Origin: an uncultured Bacilli bacterium
GTDB lineage: Bacteria > Bacillota_I > Bacilli_A > RF39 > UBA660
Assembly (NCBI GenBank): GCA_934167825.1
Contig: CAKPLY010000004.1
Location: forward strand, 1 to 64,000
Reading direction: 5' to 3'
DNA length: 64,000 nt
The notes below the pieces were generated by a model, which was given only the letters and a program-made list of their open reading frames with translations, did no database searches and had not been told where the DNA came from. The position numbers and the translations under genes are program-made. Positions 60,513 to 64,000 of the stretch are shown here, piece by piece (positions within the stretch are counted from its first letter, which is position 1; every line of letters begins with the position of its first letter).

Positions 60513-61210
60513 TGTCAAAGATAAATTGGAAAGGAATCAATAGTGATACAATAACAGGTTTGATAATAAGTGAATTACCACCAATATCTAAACCAAAAAT
60601 GAAAACCACAATCACAAAGATAGATGGTAGAGATGGAGATATCATAGAAGAATTAGGATATGAGAGTTATACAAAAAGCATAAAAGTAGGATTATCGAAA
60701 AACTATGATATTGATGAGGTAATCAAATACTTTACAGGTTCCGGAGATTTAATAATGTCTAATGAACCTGATAAAGTATATAAATGTCAAATCATAGAAA
60801 AGGTAGATTACAATAAGTTGCTAAGATTTAAGACAGCAACGGTAAAGTTTTATACTCAGCCTTTTAAATACAAAAAAGATGAACCTAAAGCTATCTTAAA
60901 CATAGATGGAGAAACTTCTATGACAGTAGATAACATAGGATTAGAAAAATCTAAGCCAATCATAAAACTAACAGGATCCGGAACAGTAGCCATCCAATTA
61001 AATGGAGCTACTGTTTTTAATTACATATTTCCTGAAAATGAAACTGAAGTAATTATCGATAGTATCCAAGAAGAAGCTTACCTCAATGGATTTTATAAAA
61101 ATAGAAATATGACAGGAGAGTTTCCTATCTTAGAAGTTGGAGAAAATACAATATCATGGTCAGGAAACTTAACAAAAATAGAGATAGAACCTAAGAGTAG
61201 GTGGTTGTAA
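60512..61210 (+). CDS. Distal tail protein (Dit)
   Basis: 232 residues, coupled to the tape measure by stop-start overlap. Features: ISELPPISKPKMKTTITKIDGRDGDIIEELGYESYTKSIKVGL and a beta-rich C-terminal half (NIDGETSMTVDNIGLEKSKPIIKLTG). Typical Dit: hub hexamer at the tail tip that carries the fibre apparatus. Confidence 0.9.
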   Translation: MSKINWKGINSDTITGLIISELPPISKPKMKTTITKIDGRDGDIIEELGYESYTKSIKVGLSKNYDIDEVIKYFTGSGDLIMSNEPDKVYKCQIIEKVDYNKLLRFKTATVKFYTQPFKYKKDEPKAILNIDGETSMTVDNIGLEKSKPIIKLTGSGTVAIQLNGATVFNYIFPENETEVIIDSIQEEAYLNGFYKNRNMTGEFPILEVGENTISWSGNLTKIEIEPKSRWL

Positions 61211-62856
61211 TGATTAAAGTATATGAATCAACAGAAAAACTATTTAATCATAATGGCTTAAAGATACTACATCCATTAAAAGCAGTAATATACATAGAAG
61301 ATAATGGAGATTACTATTTAGATTTAGAAACTACGATAGATGATATTGAGTATATACAAGAGGGAAATATAGTTCGTGCTAATACAAGATGGGGAGAGCA
61401 GGGATTCCGATTAACTAATCCACAGAAAAAGAATAATAGGATAACAGTAAGAGGATATCACTTGTGGAAAGACTCATCTAAGTATGTGATAGTCAACAGT
61501 TATGTGGAAAACAAAGACTGTAATTATGCTCTAGAACATTTAAATAGTGCCTGTGATTTAATAACACCTTTTACAACAATATCAGATATCAATACTCTCA
61601 ATTCAGTAAGAATAGTTAGAAAGAGCTTTGAAGAAACAATAGCAATTCTAATAGAAAGATGGGGTGGACATCTATATCGTGATAATTGGGTAATAGGAAT
61701 TAAAGAAAATATAGGTATGGATCGTGGAACAGTAATAAAGTATGGAAAGAACTCACAGAATATTGAGGCTGATGAGAATTGGGATGAGGTAGTAACTAAA
61801 ATACTACCTGTTGGATACGATGGAATAATGCTTCCTGAGGTATATCTACAATCAGATATTCAATATGATGTTCCGTATACTAAAGTAATCAAGTTTGACC
61901 AAGAAATAGATCAAGATGATTTTAAAGATGAAGATGGAAATGTAGATGAACAAGCATACCATGAAGCATTGATAAATGATTTAAGAAGTCAAGCACTTAA
62001 TTACTTAGAAGAAAATAAATATTTCAAGTGTAATTATAAAGTAAAAGCAGAAATTGATGGTGTTGTAGATTTAGGAGATACAATCATGGTTAATCATGAG
62101 AAGCTAGGAATCAATATAACAACAAATGTTATTGCTTTAAAATATGACTGCATAAGAGATAAATATATAGAAGTAGAGTTCGGTAATTTTAGATCGAAAT
62201 TAAAAGATCTATTTAAAAATATAAAAGTTGATACTGAGGAAAGTATAGCCAATGCTAACGAAACAGTTAAAGTAAAACTCGAGGATGAGTTAAATGAAGC
62301 AACCTCTAAGATATGGGGAACATTAGGAGATAGTTATGTAATATATGAGGGAAACAGGATCCTGATAGTAGATGCCTTACCAAAAGAAACTGCTAGAAAT
62401 GTAATGATGATCAATTCAGCAGGAATAGGATTCTCAAATACAGGAATAAACGGAAACTTCACATCAGCATGGCTTATAGATGGAACATTAGATATGCAAA
62501 ATATCAATGTAATAAATATGACAGCATCACTTGTTAAGGGTGGAACTTTTAAAGTAGGTGCGAGAGAGAATGAAGCCGGAAGAATAGAAATATATAACAT
62601 AGCAAATCAACTAATAGGAACATTTGATGAAAACGGAATATGTATTTATGGCACAGATGGAAGTCGAGTAATTATTAACCCTGAAGAATTTGCAGGATAT
62701 GATTCTCAGAATAATAAAGTCTTTTGGATGAATGGCGATGAATTTCACATGAAGAAATCTGTAGTAGAAGAGGAAATAACATTATGTAACCTAGCAAGAT
62801 GGTTAGGAATAGAAACTGAGGACAATACCGGAATAGGCATTGTTCCTTTAACTTAG
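61210..62856 (+). CDS. Tail-associated protein (Tal; gp37/endopeptidase-tail type)
   Basis: 548 residues from ATG 61210 (TAGGTGG RBS; stop-start overlap with Dit). N-terminal gp27-like hub (about 1-350) with EDNGDYYLDLET, GYHLWKDSSKY and DLGDTIMVNHEKLGI; then a short coiled coil and a beta-rich C-terminal region, including ENEAGRIEIYNIANQLIGTFDENG. No peptidase motif visible in the C-terminal part. Confidence 0.85.
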   Translation: MIKVYESTEKLFNHNGLKILHPLKAVIYIEDNGDYYLDLETTIDDIEYIQEGNIVRANTRWGEQGFRLTNPQKKNNRITVRGYHLWKDSSKYVIVNSYVENKDCNYALEHLNSACDLITPFTTISDINTLNSVRIVRKSFEETIAILIERWGGHLYRDNWVIGIKENIGMDRGTVIKYGKNSQNIEADENWDEVVTKILPVGYDGIMLPEVYLQSDIQYDVPYTKVIKFDQEIDQDDFKDEDGNVDEQAYHEALINDLRSQALNYLEENKYFKCNYKVKAEIDGVVDLGDTIMVNHEKLGINITTNVIALKYDCIRDKYIEVEFGNFRSKLKDLFKNIKVDTEESIANANETVKVKLEDELNEATSKIWGTLGDSYVIYEGNRILIVDALPKETARNVMMINSAGIGFSNTGINGNFTSAWLIDGTLDMQNINVINMTASLVKGGTFKVGARENEAGRIEIYNIANQLIGTFDENGICIYGTDGSRVIINPEEFAGYDSQNNKVFWMNGDEFHMKKSVVEEEITLCNLARWLGIETEDNTGIGIVPLT

Positions 62857-62866
62857 GAGGTAGACT

Positions 62867-64000
62867 ATGGCAAGTGTTCAAACAAGTTCATATGATGGAA
62901 GATATTTAAAACTAACGGTAGTTGAAGAATCATATAGTATCGCTAATAATACCTCAACAGTTAGATGGACATTAGAGTCAATTGGTGGAAATGTTAATTA
63001 CTATACAATTTACAATTGGGGAGTATGGGTAAACGGTCAACAAAAATATGGTACTCAAACAACCTATTGGAATAGTTATAACTTCCCTGCAAAAACAGGA
63101 TCAGTAACAGGAACTATAACAGTAGCTCATAATGCTGATGGTACAGCAGGAAATGTTGGCTTTCAATTAAATGGATGTGTTTATTACAACAGATCTAATA
63201 GTTATACAGGAAGCATTAGTTTAACAAAAATACCAAGACAGGCTAATTTAACATCGGCACCTGATTTTAATGATGAAGCTAGTCCTACAATAGGATATTC
63301 TAATCCGGCAGGAAATAGTGTAAGTTCACTAGATGCTTGTATATCGCTTACAGGCTCAAAAGATGATGTTGGATATAGAGCAGTTAGTAAAACAGGTTCT
63401 TTATACACTTTTAATCTTACAGAAGCAGAAAGAAATGTTTTAAGGAATGCATGTCCAAACAGCAACTCATTGAGTGTTAAGTTTTATTTAAGAACAGTAA
63501 TAAGTGGAAATACATATTATTCGATTTTGAATAAAACAATGACAATAGTGAATGGAAATCCAACATTTTCATCAGATAATGTTTCGTACAAGGATAGTAA
63601 TAATACAACTGTAGCTGTAACAGGAAACAATCAAAAATTAGTTCAAAGTTTATCAAATCTATTAGTTACAATAACAAGTGCAACAGCAAAAAAAGGTGCA
63701 AGTATCAGTAGGTATGAAGCAACAATAAATGGGATCACAAACTCAATCACTTCAGCAGGTAATATAGACTTTGGAGTAATAAACTCAGCTAATGATTTAA
63801 CCTTATCAGTAAAAACTGTAGATAGTAGAGGAAATACAACAACAATATCAAAAACAGTTAAGTTTCTAGCGTGGGTATTACCAACAGCAATAATATCATT
63901 AAAGAGAAAGAATAATTATGAGGATGAAAGCTACCTTACGGTAAATGCAACATATTCAAGTGTAGATTCGCAAAACTCAATAACTATTAACTATCAATAT
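62867..64000 (+). CDS. DUF859-like tail/baseplate protein (partial at window end)
   Basis: ATG 62867 with AGGAGGT; 378 codons open to the last base, so the C-terminus is outside. MASVQTSSYDGRYLKLTVVEESYSIANNTSTVRWTLESIGG, NWGVWVNGQQ, ITVAHNADGTAGNVGFQLNG, LTKIPRQANL: this is the DUF859 phage structural protein pattern. Ig-like beta repeats follow. Probably receptor-binding or baseplate. Confidence 0.85.
   Translation, partial: MASVQTSSYDGRYLKLTVVEESYSIANNTSTVRWTLESIGGNVNYYTIYNWGVWVNGQQKYGTQTTYWNSYNFPAKTGSVTGTITVAHNADGTAGNVGFQLNGCVYYNRSNSYTGSISLTKIPRQANLTSAPDFNDEASPTIGYSNPAGNSVSSLDACISLTGSKDDVGYRAVSKTGSLYTFNLTEAERNVLRNACPNSNSLSVKFYLRTVISGNTYYSILNKTMTIVNGNPTFSSDNVSYKDSNNTTVAVTGNNQKLVQSLSNLLVTITSATAKKGASISRYEATINGITNSITSAGNIDFGVINSANDLTLSVKTVDSRGNTTTISKTVKFLAWVLPTAIISLKRKNNYEDESYLTVNATYSSVDSQNSITINYQY

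Larger units (their letters stand above)
36660..64000. mobile_element. HK97-type siphophage prophage (right end beyond window)
   Basis: From the integrase beside secA to tail-fibre genes at the window end, gene order is that of a temperate siphovirus: lysogeny, recombination/replication, late regulator, packaging, head, tail. All head and tail modules checked are intact. Lysis genes and attR lie outside. The left boundary is placed just after secA by gene content; no att core can be defined without the right end. Tandem TTTAGATAAG units at about 36729-36752 may be integrase arm sites. Confidence 0.92.

Noticed and set aside
1..64000. Alternative genetic code (TGA as Trp), suggested by the very low GC and mycoplasma-like DUF285 protein
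   Set aside because: TGA is used as a stop in several clear genes (for example 4409, prophage overlaps) and Trp is written TGG throughout; prfA being present is compatible with the standard code.

Overview
The window reads as a very AT-rich (roughly 27-33 % GC) chromosome fragment from a spore-forming Bacillota bacterium, probably one of the uncultured gut Bacilli/Erysipelotrichia-like lineages. Pointers are the spoIIR, spoIID, spoIIQ-like, spoIIID and YjcZ-type sporulation genes, the Bacillus-like order spoIID-spoIIQ-spoIIID-mbl, RBSs of the GGTGA/GGAGG type, and a SpoIIQ whose LytM domain has lost its zinc-binding histidines as in Bacillus. The species cannot be named from the sequence alone.

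Layout. (1) About 49-5134 is a small island next to tRNA-Gly(TCC). It is bracketed by a 36-bp near-perfect direct repeat that includes the tRNA 3' end. It carries one 1382-codon gene with a C-terminal class-I nucleotidyltransferase module and the decayed remains of a recombinase operon. (2) 5281-9719 (minus strand) holds tex, a Y-family polymerase and two small unknown genes. (3) 9845-36647 is ordinary core genome: prfA-prmC, spoIIR, a MntP-type exporter, murA, a degenerate SGNH protein, rpmE, an Asn-rich lipoprotein, rpiB, the spoIID/spoIIQ/spoIIID/mbl cluster, a BspA-like surface protein behind a G9-tract leader, a DUF951 gene with an AbgT transporter, ychF, pepF, rpsF-ssb-rpsR behind a probable S6:S18 leader, rmuC, an FNT channel, a PrsA-like foldase, a NUDIX gene between direct repeats, two tiny YjcZ-like peptides, a HIT protein, hpf and secA.

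(4) From about 36.66 kb to the window end (and beyond it) lies an HK97-type siphophage prophage inserted just after secA. Order: tyrosine integrase (minus), a short putative sRNA gene, CI-like S24 repressor (minus) facing a Cro-like gene with shared operators, ERF recombinase, PD-(D/E)XK exonuclease, SSB, NinB-like protein, DnaD-like replication protein, DUF1492/ArpU-like late regulator, a structured ncRNA with a SWIM zinc-finger gene, a large serine recombinase, HNH, ParB-methyltransferase with a shortened SAM synthetase, TerS, TerL, portal, protease, capsid, connectors, tail tube, a tail chaperone with a -1 frameshift, tape measure, Dit, Tal and a DUF859-like fibre protein running off the end. 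Lysis genes and attR are outside the window.

The most interesting signals are: the tRNA-bracketed nucleotidyltransferase island; the G9-tract leader peptide overlapping a terminator (a possible phase-variable attenuator); a 23-nt perfect complementarity between a prophage sRNA and the leader of a lytic-side gene; the unexplained ncRNA/SWIM cassette; the MTase-MetK pair; two unrelated integrases in one prophage; and a strong excess of GGATCC in the prophage.
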